This document shows, one piece after another, positions 37,119-45,655 of a stretch of 64,000 bases of DNA; position 1 is the stretch's first letter; every line of letters starts with the position of its first letter. The notes beneath the pieces are model-generated. The model was not told where the DNA came from. It made no database searches and saw only the letters and a list, made by a program, of their open reading frames with translations. The translations under genes were made by a program, and so were the position numbers. The stretch lies in the NCBI GenBank assembly GCA_963823525.1, contig CAWGLW010000001.1:186001-250000 (forward strand), given 5' to 3'. The stretch comes from CAWGLW01 sp963823525. GTDB lineage: Bacteria; Pseudomonadota; Gammaproteobacteria; Steroidobacterales; Steroidobacteraceae.

Positions 37119-37886
37119 ATGACGACCAAGAACGCTCACGTACAGGCTTCGTTCGATGGCCCGATCGCCCGAATCCGGTTGGCGAACCCGACCAAGCGCA
37201 ATTCGCTGACCTCCTGCGACATCGGGGTCTTCATGGAACATCTGCGCGACGTTGCGCGGCAGCCGCAGGTCCGTGTCCTCATCGTCGCCGGCGGTGACGG
37301 TGACACTTTCTGCGCCGGCGCTTCGCTGGACCAGCTGTCCAGCGGTGAACTTCGTGCAGAGGATTTCGAGCAGTTGACTGATAGGCTGACCGGCATGGCC
37401 GTGCCCACGATCTGTGCGATGAACGGTCACGCCTTCGGCGGCGGAGCCGAGATTGGTATGTGCTGCGATTTCCGCATCGGTGCGAGGGGCATGAGGCTGT
37501 TCGTTCCGCCGGCGCGTTTCGGCCTGGTCTACCCCGTGCGCGGAATCGAGCGCTACGTACAGCGCCTCGGACTGGATACCGCCAAACGCCTGTTGGTTGC
37601 CAGTGAAGAAATGGATGGCGAGAAGTTGCTTGCTCTGGGCTATCTCACGGAGCTCGTTGAAAGCGATCAGGTTGATGCAGCTGCCGAGCGCCTGGCCAGT
37701 CGAATCGCCGGCCTGGCGCCGCTGGCCGTGACGGCCATGAAGGAGATCTGCAACAGCGTTGCTGCTGACAGTCTTGATGGCCAACGCGCGACGGATCTGG
37801 CCGACCGCTGCCGGCAGTCTCAGGATCTGCAAGAGGGCTTGCAGGCGGTTCGGGAGAAGCGCCGACCGGTGTTTCGGGGCGATTAG
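37119..37886 (+). CDS. Enoyl-CoA hydratase/isomerase family protein
   Basis: Intact crotonase of 255 residues. ARIRLANPTKRNSL is the first strand, FCAGASLDQLS and HAFGGGAEIGMCCDFRIGA form the oxyanion hole, and it ends RRPVFRGD. The residue usually Glu in the first catalytic position falls in PARFGLVYPV, where Arg/Phe stand instead, so hydratase chemistry is uncertain. Diverges from the FAD oxidase gene about 140 bases away. Distinct in sequence from the other crotonases in the window. Confidence 0.9.
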   Translation: MTTKNAHVQASFDGPIARIRLANPTKRNSLTSCDIGVFMEHLRDVARQPQVRVLIVAGGDGDTFCAGASLDQLSSGELRAEDFEQLTDRLTGMAVPTICAMNGHAFGGGAEIGMCCDFRIGARGMRLFVPPARFGLVYPVRGIERYVQRLGLDTAKRLLVASEEMDGEKLLALGYLTELVESDQVDAAAERLASRIAGLAPLAVTAMKEICNSVAADSLDGQRATDLADRCRQSQDLQEGLQAVREKRRPVFRGD

Positions 37887-37945
37887 GTAAAACTGGAAAT
37901 CGCGCACGGCGGAAGTGGATCCCCGGGAGCCACGCAGCTTGGCTG

Positions 37946-37951
37946 TATAAT
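37946..37951 (+). promoter_or_regulatory. Possible -10 box upstream of FlgO/TPR paralogue 2
   Basis: A perfect TATAAT lies 33 bases before the TTG start at 37984. No convincing -35 hexamer is placed 16-18 bases upstream. Confidence 0.3.
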
Positions 37952-37983
37952 CTGCCTTTTCCGAAATCGACAGGTCACTGAAC

Positions 37984-39729
37984 TTGGCGGACCCTTTCCG
38001 TTCCATCGGTACTTTTCTGGCAGAGTTGCGGCGCCGCAAAGTCTATCGGGTCGCGGCGGCTTACCTGATTGTCGCGGTGGGCAGCCTGGAAATTGTCGAT
38101 ATCGTCGTACCCTCAACGCGATTGCCCGATTGGTCGGACGAATTCTTCCTCGCGCTCGCCATGCTTGGATTCCCGATCGTCGTTTACCTGGCATGGGTTT
38201 TCGACGTGACGCCAGCGGGGCTGGAGCGCAGCGTCTCTTTGCCGGAGGATGAACGGCAGGCGGGCGGGCAGGCTGCAGAGCAGCCCGACGGTACGGAAAA
38301 GGCGCGAGCGACGCTGGATAAAGAAGCGCGATCCGCCACGCCCCGACCGGACAGACTGACCATCGCTGTGCTGCCATTCGAGAATCTCAGTGGGACGGAG
38401 GAAGCGGAGCCGTTCGCTGCAGGTCTGCACGATGATCTGCTCACCGAATTGTCGAGGCTGTCTGCACTGACGGTCATTTCGCGTACCTCGGTTCTTGGGT
38501 TCAGAGGCGGGAATAAGAAAATTCGGCAGATCGCCGAAGAACTGCAGGCTGGAACCATCATCGAAGGAGCCGTGCAAAAAGCCGGTGAGCGTGTTCGTCT
38601 GAACATACAGATGATTGACGCGGTCGATGACGTTCACCTGTGGGCTGAGAGATTTGACAGGGAGCTGACCGCGGGCAATATCTTCGAACTGCAGATCGAA
38701 CTGGCCGGCCGGATTACCGAGGCCCTGCACGCGCGGCTTACGCCGGCCGAAGTATCCCGGCGAACCGAGCAGCCAACCGACGACCTCGAGGCGTATCACC
38801 TCTACTCGCTGGGCCGAAAAGCAATGACATTGGTGTCGGAGAAGCAGATGCGGTTGGCAGAACAGTATTTTGAGCAGGCAGTTGCCCGGGATCCGAACTT
38901 CGCGCCGGCCTGGGCGGAAATCGGCTTAGTGCGCATCGGTCTCGTCGAATACGGACATGTTGGGGCCGAGGAGGGTCTCCCGCCCGCCGAGGCAGCGAGC
39001 CGGCGCGCACTGGCACTCGACCCGAATCTCGCCGAAGCACACGCGGCGATGGGCAACCTTCACTGCACGACGGCTCGGCGGGAAGGGCCGCAGGCGATTC
39101 GCTGTCTGCAGCGAGCGATTCAACTTCGGCCAAGCTATGCCGGCGCGCACTGGTGGCTGGGTTGGGCCAATCTGCTGACCGGCGACGCGGAGGCGGCCCG
39201 CGGCTCGTGCACGCGTGCGCTGCAATTGAATCCGTTGGAACCCGAGGCACGCGGCAATCTCGCGATTGCCGAGCTGGGTTGCGGGGAGGCAGAGGTCGCG
39301 CTCAGAGAAGCCCGGCATGCGATGGATTTCGAGGTCGAGTCCGACTGGGCTCGCTGGGCCGCGGCGCAGGCACTGCTGGTATTGAACAGGAACGACGAGG
39401 CGCGGGCCTTGCTGGCCAATGTATCCGAGTCATGGGCGAGTGGCTGGTTCGCAGACCAGGAGGCTATCAATGCCGGCCAAGAATCCGCGAGAGTATTCGC
39501 GGCGGCGCGCGAGGCGGCCGGCGATCCTTTCCACGCTGGCGTGGTCTATCTCGCGCTGGGCGACCTGGATGCAGGATTCGAAGCCTGCCGGCAGTCCGTT
39601 CCGATGGGGTGGAGCGAGACGCTCTACTATCGCTACGTGCTGCCGATGATGTCGCCGGCCGTACGCGAGGATCATCGATACAGTGACGTGCTGCGCGACG
39701 TGGATCGCAGTTGGGGCGTGAGCACCTAG
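37984..39729 (+). CDS. Membrane-anchored FlgO/TolB-N plus TPR protein (paralogue 2)
   Basis: Same layout as the gene at 32797. LAELRRRKVYRVAAAYLIVAVG begins the first helix and the second lies near residues 50-70 (FLALAMLGFPIVVYLAWVF), ending VTPAGLERS. The FlgO/TolB-N-like domain starts TIAVLPFENLSGTEEAEPFAAGLHDDLL and has GTIIEGAVQKAGERVRLNIQM. TPRs run from about residue 260 (AEQYFEQAVARDPNFAPAWAE). 581 residues, start TTG. No output domain. Confidence 0.8.
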   Translation: MADPFRSIGTFLAELRRRKVYRVAAAYLIVAVGSLEIVDIVVPSTRLPDWSDEFFLALAMLGFPIVVYLAWVFDVTPAGLERSVSLPEDERQAGGQAAEQPDGTEKARATLDKEARSATPRPDRLTIAVLPFENLSGTEEAEPFAAGLHDDLLTELSRLSALTVISRTSVLGFRGGNKKIRQIAEELQAGTIIEGAVQKAGERVRLNIQMIDAVDDVHLWAERFDRELTAGNIFELQIELAGRITEALHARLTPAEVSRRTEQPTDDLEAYHLYSLGRKAMTLVSEKQMRLAEQYFEQAVARDPNFAPAWAEIGLVRIGLVEYGHVGAEEGLPPAEAASRRALALDPNLAEAHAAMGNLHCTTARREGPQAIRCLQRAIQLRPSYAGAHWWLGWANLLTGDAEAARGSCTRALQLNPLEPEARGNLAIAELGCGEAEVALREARHAMDFEVESDWARWAAAQALLVLNRNDEARALLANVSESWASGWFADQEAINAGQESARVFAAAREAAGDPFHAGVVYLALGDLDAGFEACRQSVPMGWSETLYYRYVLPMMSPAVREDHRYSDVLRDVDRSWGVST

Positions 39730-40165
39730 TCAGTCAGTTTTTCGGCTGACTGCTTCCAGTCCGTATTCTGTTTTCGCCCGGGAGCGTCTTTACGTTCGTA
39801 GCCATGACTGCCTAGATAGTCCAGTTGCGCCTGTATCAGCCCGGCGCTGCCGCGCCCCGTGCGCAGAGTTTCCAGCCAGGATAACGAGGCGGCCAGCGCC
39901 GGAGCGGGCTGACCAGCGGCAGCGGCTAGTGCGACGACACGCCGCAATGCGGGCAGCCGCAGGACCAGCGCCTCGCGAATACCCGTCGCAAGCTATAGCG
40001 GGCCCGGTTTGCCCAGCAAGGCTTCGCGAATGCTGTCCAGCAACCTCGCTCGAATGATTCAGCCGGCTCGCCAGATACGGGCGACTTCCGCGAGGTTCGT
40101 TGAGAGGACACCAAAGCCACGGGCAGCGACCACGGGCCTCCGGTTGTATAGCAGACCGCCTTTTC
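39726..40165 (-). pseudogene. gnd: 6-phosphogluconate dehydrogenase C-terminal remnant
   Basis: About 145 codons matching the C-terminal end of 6-phosphogluconate dehydrogenase. NLAEVARIWRAG is followed by TGA, then IIRARLLDSIREALLGK, a TAG, then LPALRRVVALAAAAGQPAPAL and LIQAQLDYLGSHGYER. All lie in one frame. The usual family text has Cys where the TGA stands (RAGCIIRA), so the stops are point changes rather than frameshifts. The N-terminal NADP domain is absent. Its stop codon overlaps that of the convergent FlgO/TPR gene. Confidence 0.75.
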
Positions 40166-40219
40166 CTCAGTCAAAGGAGCTCATAGACTTGCCGTAATGC
40201 GGTCTCCCAGGAGTAGCCA

Positions 40220-41041
40220 GTGATTGCGCCAATGGTATTTCGCGCCTTTATTCTGTGCGCACTATGGACTGGTGCCGGCACCGCACAGGCCGATCCGTCG
40301 GAACCAATGGCGCAGGTCATGCTCGTCGGTACCTTTCACTTTAGCAATCCAGGGCGAGACGCAGTTAAGACGCGGAGCCTTGATGTAACAACTCCCGCGT
40401 CACAGCAATACCTCGAAGCGCTGGCGAGGCGAATTGCCAATGACTTCCGGCCGACCCAGGTTCTGCTCGAGTATTCGCCGTCCAGGCAGGCTGATATCGA
40501 GCGGCAGTTTCGGGATTTCCGAAGAGGCCAGCTCGAGTTGCCGGTGAATGAGATCTACCAGTTGGGTTTTCGCATCGCCAGCTACAGTGGACTTGAGCAC
40601 GTGAAAACATTTGATCACCAGGACGTGGAGTGGCAAGCAGATCGAATGCTCGAGTACGCTGAAAAGAAAGATCCTGGAGCCTTCGCGAATTTCAACCGCA
40701 AGATTGAGGAAATGACTGCGAACAGTCAGCTGGAGCAGGATTCGCTTTCGCTCCAAGAGTTATTGGAAAAGAACAATGATCCACGAGCGCTGGACGCCAA
40801 CAAGGCGCTCTATATCGACACAAACGCGATAGGAGTTGGCGATGGCTACGCCGGCGCTGATGCAGCCGCCAGTTGGTGGCATCGGAATTTTCGTATGTAC
40901 GCCAACATACAGGCCGAAGCTCAACCGGGCGAGCGAGTGCTGGTCATTGGCGGTAGCGGACATATCGCGATAATTGCCGACTTCCTGCAATGGGACAGCC
41001 AGAGGAAGGCTGCTGACGTCAGGCCTATGCTAAGAAAATAA
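40220..41041 (+). CDS. DUF5694-like exported protein (intact copy)
   Basis: Protein of 273 residues of unknown biochemical function. Signal peptide (FRAFILCALWTGAGTAQA), then AQVMLVGTFHFSNPGRDAVK, LLEYSPSRQADIERQF, the Trp-containing DVEWQADRMLEYAEKKD, YIDTNAIGVGDGYAGADAAASWWHRNFRMYANI and the end motif VLVIGGSGHIAIIADFL. The family loosely resembles TraB/GumN-type proteins (start GTFHF, end GxGH), which is inference. Start is GTG with AGGAG 6 bases upstream. A near copy with one amber codon lies at 20753-21562. Confidence 0.82.
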   Translation: MIAPMVFRAFILCALWTGAGTAQADPSEPMAQVMLVGTFHFSNPGRDAVKTRSLDVTTPASQQYLEALARRIANDFRPTQVLLEYSPSRQADIERQFRDFRRGQLELPVNEIYQLGFRIASYSGLEHVKTFDHQDVEWQADRMLEYAEKKDPGAFANFNRKIEEMTANSQLEQDSLSLQELLEKNNDPRALDANKALYIDTNAIGVGDGYAGADAAASWWHRNFRMYANIQAEAQPGERVLVIGGSGHIAIIADFLQWDSQRKAADVRPMLRK

Positions 41042-41074
41042 AGTCGCGGGTCGTCGCAGGCCGGCGTGTTGGCA

Positions 41075-41330
41075 GCGGCTGCTCGAGCTTGTCCCGTTCG
41101 CTGTCCTTCGCCCACACCCTGGCGTGCGGCGAAAACCCGGAACGCTCCGCGATGCTCCACCGCGAACGGGCCGGGTCCGCCGGCAGCGTTTTCAGCGTGA
41201 ACACCTTCTGCCCCTCGCGCGGTCCCGTCGCGATCCGGTACGTGATCGAGTAACCGAGCAGGCCGTGGATCGGCGCTTCATCAGCGGGATCGAAAGCCAG
41301 GTGGCTGTTCCCGATATCCCGGGTAATGAG
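41075..41330 (-). mobile_element. IS91-family transposase remnant, central segment (fragment D)
   Basis: Read on the minus strand, ~85 codons match the centre of IS91-type Y2 transposases: LITRDIGNSHLAFDP, LLGYSITYRIATGPREGQKVF, TLKTLPADP, then SGFSPHARVWAKDSERDKLE. The frame is uninterrupted but starts and ends abruptly. It is a divergent relative of the segments at 48890-49121 and 61028-61259. It keeps sequence beyond VWA that those copies have lost. Confidence 0.7.
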
Positions 41331-41334
41331 TCGT

Positions 41335-41363
41335 GGTCGTAGGAGCGAACCTCGTTCGCGACC
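41335..41363. repeat. REP-like palindromic element
   Basis: An inverted repeat, GCGAAC/GTTCGC with three loop bases, is flanked by a further GTCG/CGAC match. The text GTAGGAGCGAAC is typical of short REP elements in gammaproteobacteria. It lies 7 bases beyond the stop of FlgO/TPR paralogue 3. A related half-site (GGGAGCGGCTTTGC on the minus strand, near 43180-43195) lies at the other end of that gene. Confidence 0.6.
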
Positions 41364-41369
41364 CGGACT

Positions 41370-43169
41370 CTATACCCCGCGGTGCTTCAACCAGGCTTCG
41401 TACAGCCCCGCCTTTTTGAGGATTTCGTCCCAACGCGGATCGCCCCAGTACTTCCTGAGGTAGGGATCGAACATCATTTCAGGCAGGCCGCCGTCGCGCT
41501 GGGAGTAGGCGCGGTCCAGCCATTCGAAAACCTGGTCGTCGTCGCCGCGAAAGCCGTAAATCTGCGCGATCTGAAAGGCCGAATCGTTCTGGTTCTGCTC
41601 GATGAACGCGGGCAGCCGGGCGTCCGCTTCGTCCATGCGCCCCAGCGCATAGAAAGCAATCAGCCTGCCGTATTCGCTCCAGAACGGATCGGCCTCCTGC
41701 TCGGCAATGGCCAGCGCCTCTTGCGGCTGGCCTTTTAACTGCAGCACGCGTGCACGGGCCTGGTTGGCGGTGGGCATCTCCGGACTCAACGTCAGCAGGC
41801 GCTGGTAGACCTGCTCCGCCTCGTCCAGCTGGCCGTCATAGATCAGCGCCATGCCCAGTGCGTGGAGGCCCCGCAGGCTCAGCGGATCCAGCGCCACGGC
41901 GCGTCTCGCCAGGGCGACGGACTGGTCGAGATCACCCAGGTAGCGTTTCAGCAAGCCCATCTCGGCCACCGCATCGGCCAGGCCCGGCGTGAGTTCCATC
42001 GTGCGTTGCAGGGAGGCCTCGGCGCCAGCCCAGTCCCAGTCATAGGACATCTGGATCGTAGCCTGGGCCAGATAGCCCTCGGGCTGGGCCGGATCCAGCG
42101 CAAGCGCTTTCCGTGCTGCTTGCCGGGCCTCCACATAACCCGCATGCAGATCGATATAGGTCGCCCCGGCCTGGCTCGCATAGACCCGCGAAAGCCCGGC
42201 CCAGGCGGCAGCATAGTCCGGGTCGATCTGCAGGGCTTCCTCGTACGCCCTGGCCGCCTTTTCCCAGTCCGCCCCGGTGCGGCGCTCGAAGAAATACCGC
42301 CCCTGCAGATAAAGCGCATAGGCTGCGGGATCGGCCTCGACCGATTTCGGCGCAGTCCCCAGCAGCTTGATCTTCAGCGCATCGACCACCGCCGCGGAAA
42401 TTTCGTCCTGGATGCCGAATACGTCGTCCAGCGTGCGGTCGAAGGTCTCCGAATACAGGTGGAAGCCGTTGTCCGCCTGGATCAGCTGGGCGGTAATGCG
42501 CACCCGGTTGCCGGACTTGCGTACGCTGCCCTCGAGCACGTTGGCCACGCGCAGCTCGCGGGCCACGTCGGCGATCTTGGCGTCCTTGTCCTTGAAGCTG
42601 AACGACGAGGTACGGGCCGCCACCTGCAGGCCGGGGATCTTCACCAGCAGGTTCAGCAACTCTTCGGCAATGCCGTCGGAGAGATACTCCTGGTCCTTCG
42701 CGGGCGACATGTCGACAAACGGCAGCACCGCGATCGAGTGGGCCGCCACTGCGGTTGCGGCAGACGACGGTTCAGACCCGGGCGCCGAAACGACGTCCAC
42801 GCTGGCGGTTGTCGCCTGGTCAGGCCCCGCGCTGAACTTGTCCCAGGCAAACCAGGCCAGCGCCACGGCCATAAGCACCATGGTCACGATATTGAGCTTG
42901 CGGCCGGTGGCGTGGGCGATCGACTGGCTGCGATCGACCTCCCTTTCAGGCTTGATACCCTCCGGCGTAATCTCGAACGCCCAGGCGAAAAACAGCGTCA
43001 CCGGCAAGCCCAGGACCAGCGCAGCCAGGATCATCTTGCCGCCCCAGGCGGGTAGTTCAAGGATCTCGCCGATCACGTCGAACATCTGTAGCAACACCCA
43101 CGCGAAAACCGCGTAGGCCACGCCCACGCGCACCACGTTGCGACGCTTCAGTTCCTCAAAGAATGGCAT
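41370..43169 (-). CDS. Membrane-anchored FlgO/TolB-N plus TPR protein (paralogue 3)
   Basis: 599 residues. FFEELKRRNVVRVGVAYAVFAWVLL begins the first helix; a second helix follows (MILAALVLGLPVTLFFAW) ending EITPEGIKPE; a third hydrophobic segment lies at about 92-110. The FlgO/TolB-N-like domain starts SIAVLPFVDMSPAKDQEYLSDGIAEELL. TPRs run from about residue 280 (AARAYEEALQIDPDYAAAWAG) to an end domain with FRGDDDQVFEWLDRAYSQRD. Start ATG. It stands between two fragments of IS91-type elements and is bordered by REP-like sequence. Confidence 0.85.
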   Translation of the reverse strand: MPFFEELKRRNVVRVGVAYAVFAWVLLQMFDVIGEILELPAWGGKMILAALVLGLPVTLFFAWAFEITPEGIKPEREVDRSQSIAHATGRKLNIVTMVLMAVALAWFAWDKFSAGPDQATTASVDVVSAPGSEPSSAATAVAAHSIAVLPFVDMSPAKDQEYLSDGIAEELLNLLVKIPGLQVAARTSSFSFKDKDAKIADVARELRVANVLEGSVRKSGNRVRITAQLIQADNGFHLYSETFDRTLDDVFGIQDEISAAVVDALKIKLLGTAPKSVEADPAAYALYLQGRYFFERRTGADWEKAARAYEEALQIDPDYAAAWAGLSRVYASQAGATYIDLHAGYVEARQAARKALALDPAQPEGYLAQATIQMSYDWDWAGAEASLQRTMELTPGLADAVAEMGLLKRYLGDLDQSVALARRAVALDPLSLRGLHALGMALIYDGQLDEAEQVYQRLLTLSPEMPTANQARARVLQLKGQPQEALAIAEQEADPFWSEYGRLIAFYALGRMDEADARLPAFIEQNQNDSAFQIAQIYGFRGDDDQVFEWLDRAYSQRDGGLPEMMFDPYLRKYWGDPRWDEILKKAGLYEAWLKHRGV

Positions 43170-43249
43170 GGCGCGATTTTAGCAGCAAAGCCGCTCCCAC
43201 CAGTGACGTGAGCCGGGCGATGATGTCCTGGGGCTCGACAAAATCTAGC

Positions 43250-43720
43250 AATAGTCTTTTAAAAAGCCCTGTCTCTGCTAGGCCTCGGCGGGCAACCCCG
43301 AGTTAATGGAGTGATCCCAGGCCCCCATCGCATCCTGCGTCGGCAGCGCAGCGCGATGACGCTCCGGCCTGCCACCTGAATCCCCCCTCCCATACAGAAA
43401 CTCGGCCCGCTCTCTCATGTTCTTTGGTACGCAGACAGACCCACCCGTCGGTTCGACCGATCAACGGCCAGTCAGAGCAATCTTCAATGCGCTTGGAACG
43501 GCCGTTCGCCCGCAGGCGGACCCCGGCTCGCATGACTCAGATCGAGTGCTTCGCTCGCCGCCCCCAGATGCTCGAGAATCCGATCAATGACCGGCTGCTC
43601 CTCGATGCTCGCAATGACCTTGAGCTTGCCGCCACAGCACCAACATCGCTCAATCTCGATCGCGGACACGCGCTTTAAGCGCTTGGCCCAGGTCATGGCC
43701 CGGTGACGTTGCGCCTCGGT
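43250..43720 (-). mobile_element. IS91-family element 3' part (fragment A): transposase C-terminus plus end region
   Basis: From 43720 to about 43565 the minus strand encodes the C-terminus of an IS91-type transposase: RHRAMTWAKRLKRV, then CWCCGGKLKVIASIEEQPVIDRILEHL. The CxxCGG cluster and VI..IL..HL end are typical. The following ~310 bases to 43250 form the downstream end region and recur at 48564-48880 and 60701-61018. In IS91 elements the replication origin lies at this side, so this end may be oriIS. The rest of the transposase is missing; its plus-strand neighbour at 43720 is a beta-lactamase tail. Confidence 0.72.
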
Positions 43721-43724
43721 TCTT

Positions 43725-43894
43725 TCCGGTATCGAGTCTTTGCCAGCCATATCACGCTGCCCGACGGACGCCGGTTCGCTATCGTGGTTTTCACCCGCGC
43801 TAGCGACGCGCCGCCGGTCGATCGTGAGCGTGCTGTCGCCGAGGTGGCGCGAACACTCTATGATTATTTTTTGATCCACCCCGCCGACACCTAG
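43725..43894 (+). pseudogene. Class A beta-lactamase-like serine hydrolase, 3' remnant
   Basis: The last ~55 codons of a penicillin-binding serine hydrolase: ITLPDGRRFAIVVFTRASD is the terminal beta strand region and RERAVAEVARTLYDYFL the final helix of class A beta-lactamases. The Ser-x-x-Lys, SDN and KTG parts are absent. The fragment begins exactly where the IS91 transposase fragment begins on the other strand, so the hydrolase gene was probably cut by that element. Confidence 0.6.
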
Positions 43895-43997
43895 ATGGCC
43901 GGTGTGGAGAAGATCCGGCCCGACAATGGTCCTGGCGGCAGCGCATGGGGAAACCCATGCGGTTGCAACCTGGTTAAATAGGAAATCGGAACTGCCC

Positions 43998-45107
43998 TTA
44001 ACTCAGCACTGCAATTTTCTGTCGTTCCACGAGTTCGAGATCAACTTCGTAACCAAGACCCGGTTTGATTGGGGCGTAGACGAATCCATCCGCATCAATT
44101 TGAATTTCCTCGACCAGGCCATGCCACCAGGCTTCGTGGGGTAGCAGCACTTCCATAAAAGTTGTATTCGGAATCGCCATCTGGACATGGAGATTGGCTA
44201 CATCATTCATTGAATTCCCTCCATGATGTATTTCAAGCTTCATGGCAAACGCTTCGGCGAGATGTGCAATCTTCAGCATTGAGGTGATGCCACCTTTAAT
44301 CATTACGTCGCCACGCAAAATGTCGGTAGCTTTGTTGATAATCCAGGGCGCATAGTCATCCAGCCATCCGGCCGGAAACTCGGTGGCCATCACCGGTATA
44401 TCCATACTTTCCATGAGCTTTGCATAGTTGTAGATATCAGTCACGGGTAAAGGATCCTCGTACCACAGGAAACCCAGTTCCTCTATTGCGCGACCAACCT
44501 TGACCGCCTCGCCCAGGTCATAGGCCGAACGAGAATCCAGCATCAAGTTAAAGTCGTCACCCACCGCTTTACGGACAGCCTGGCAGGCAGCGATATCCTC
44601 ACGCCAGTTTTGTTTGGGGTGCAGTTTATAGCCGTGCAAACCGGCCTCCTGTACTGCAAGAGCTTGTTCGACATACCCGTCAACAGTGTCGTGCTGCTCT
44701 GAACTCGCATAGACCGGGATCTTGTGGCGGAACGTACCGATCATGGCATGTACAGGCAATGCGCTGATTTTGCCGGCGAGGTCCCACAATGCGACGTCGA
44801 CAGCGCAGACCGCCAGCGTACTCACTTGAGCGCGCATGCGGGACATGCTCTGAAAGAGACGCTCGCGATCCAGTGGGTTCTGACCCATAAGGATAGGTTT
44901 AAGGAAACGTATGATATACGGTGCTTCGAGGCTGGCAGGGTGAACGCACAAACCTAATAATGCATGGCCTTCGATTCCTTCATCTGTTTTTATCCGCACC
45001 AAACCCAGGTCACTGGCGCCTGCCACGCTCTTAATTGCGTGATCATAGCTTTTAAGCGGGATATTCTCCCATTTGAACAGCGTTACTGTTACATCCGTAA
45101 TCTTCAT
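43998..45107 (-). CDS. Enolase-superfamily (mandelate racemase-like) dehydratase or racemase
   Basis: Acid-sugar dehydratase/racemase type protein abstracting an alpha proton next to a carboxylate. The N-terminal capping domain is present (MKITDVTVTLFKWENIPLK). The barrel shows GYKLHPKQNWREDI with the Lys-x-(Lys/His) region, metal ligands in LMLDSRSAYDL, FLWYEDPLP and MATEFPAGW, and the distal His in EIHHGGNSMND. Length 369 is typical. GGAGG precedes the ATG. Base composition is clearly lower in GC than the flanks, so it may have been acquired together with the truncated CoA-transferase gene just upstream. Substrate unknown. Confidence 0.87.
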   Translation of the reverse strand: MKITDVTVTLFKWENIPLKSYDHAIKSVAGASDLGLVRIKTDEGIEGHALLGLCVHPASLEAPYIIRFLKPILMGQNPLDRERLFQSMSRMRAQVSTLAVCAVDVALWDLAGKISALPVHAMIGTFRHKIPVYASSEQHDTVDGYVEQALAVQEAGLHGYKLHPKQNWREDIAACQAVRKAVGDDFNLMLDSRSAYDLGEAVKVGRAIEELGFLWYEDPLPVTDIYNYAKLMESMDIPVMATEFPAGWLDDYAPWIINKATDILRGDVMIKGGITSMLKIAHLAEAFAMKLEIHHGGNSMNDVANLHVQMAIPNTTFMEVLLPHEAWWHGLVEEIQIDADGFVYAPIKPGLGYEVDLELVERQKIAVLS

Positions 45108-45133
45108 ATCAATCCTCCAGGAACATATCGATA

Positions 45134-45357
45134 TTATTGATCCAAACCCAGGCGAGCTAACACTTCCTGTGTGTGCTCACCAAGCAAAGGCACAGAGCCA
45201 TACTCCCGTTTCGGTGCGCGTGAAAAAGCCAGTGGGCTATCGACTACCCGCACGTCCTTTTGCCCTCTAACGGGAACGTCTGTCAAAGCATTTATTTCCT
45301 TGATCTGCGGTTGCGACATGGCATCTGCAATACTCGTGATAGGCGCACACAGCAAGT
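45134..45357 (-). pseudogene. CaiB/BaiF CoA-transferase, C-terminal remnant cut by an IS3 end
   Basis: About 74 codons: FNLLCAPITSIADAMSQPQI followed by VDSPLAFSRAP and the terminal LLGEHTQEVLARLGLD, typical of the C-terminus of family III CoA-transferases. Similarity starts right at the IS3 terminal repeat at 45358, so the element end removed the first ~320 codons. It lies 27 bases upstream of the enolase-superfamily gene and shares its lower GC. The two were probably one catabolic operon. Confidence 0.7.
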
Positions 45358-45655
45358 TGAACCGCCCCGGGAAGTCCGGAGGCTCCGGTGGTTGAGTCAG
45401 GCGGCCATTGCCTGAGCCTCGTTGAGCCGATGATATTCCAACTCGTACTCGACCGGCGGCACGTTGCCGATCGACTCGAGCAGACGGCGATTGTTGAACC
45501 AGTCCACCCATTCCAGCGTCGCGTACTCCACGGCATCGAGGGTGCGCCACGGCCCGCGAGCGTGGATCACCTCGGTCTTGTAGAGACCGATGATGGTCTC
45601 GGCCAGCGCGTTGTCGTAGGAGTCTCCGACGCTGCCGACGGAGGCCTCGATGGCC
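45358..45655 (-). mobile_element. IS3-family element remnant (transposase 3' part and right terminal repeat)
   Basis: The minus strand encodes the end of an IS3 OrfB: EASVGSVGDSYDNALAETI (with the third catalytic acid, Glu), GLYKTEVIHARGPW, EWVDWFNNRRLLE. The stop lies at 45397. The sequence from 45358, TGAACCGCCCCGGG, with CCGGAGGC shortly after, looks like the IS3-type terminal inverted repeat. Upstream the frame is fused to an unrelated protein near 45655. The element is therefore 5'-truncated and inactive. Confidence 0.78.

Noticed and set aside
20753..40165. Genetic-code change (UGA or UAG read as an amino acid)
   Set aside because: Several genes have single in-frame stops, but UGA, UAA and UAG all end intact genes in the same window (for example the ArsM, sulfatase and FlgO/TPR genes), and the interrupted copies lie among clear decay products.
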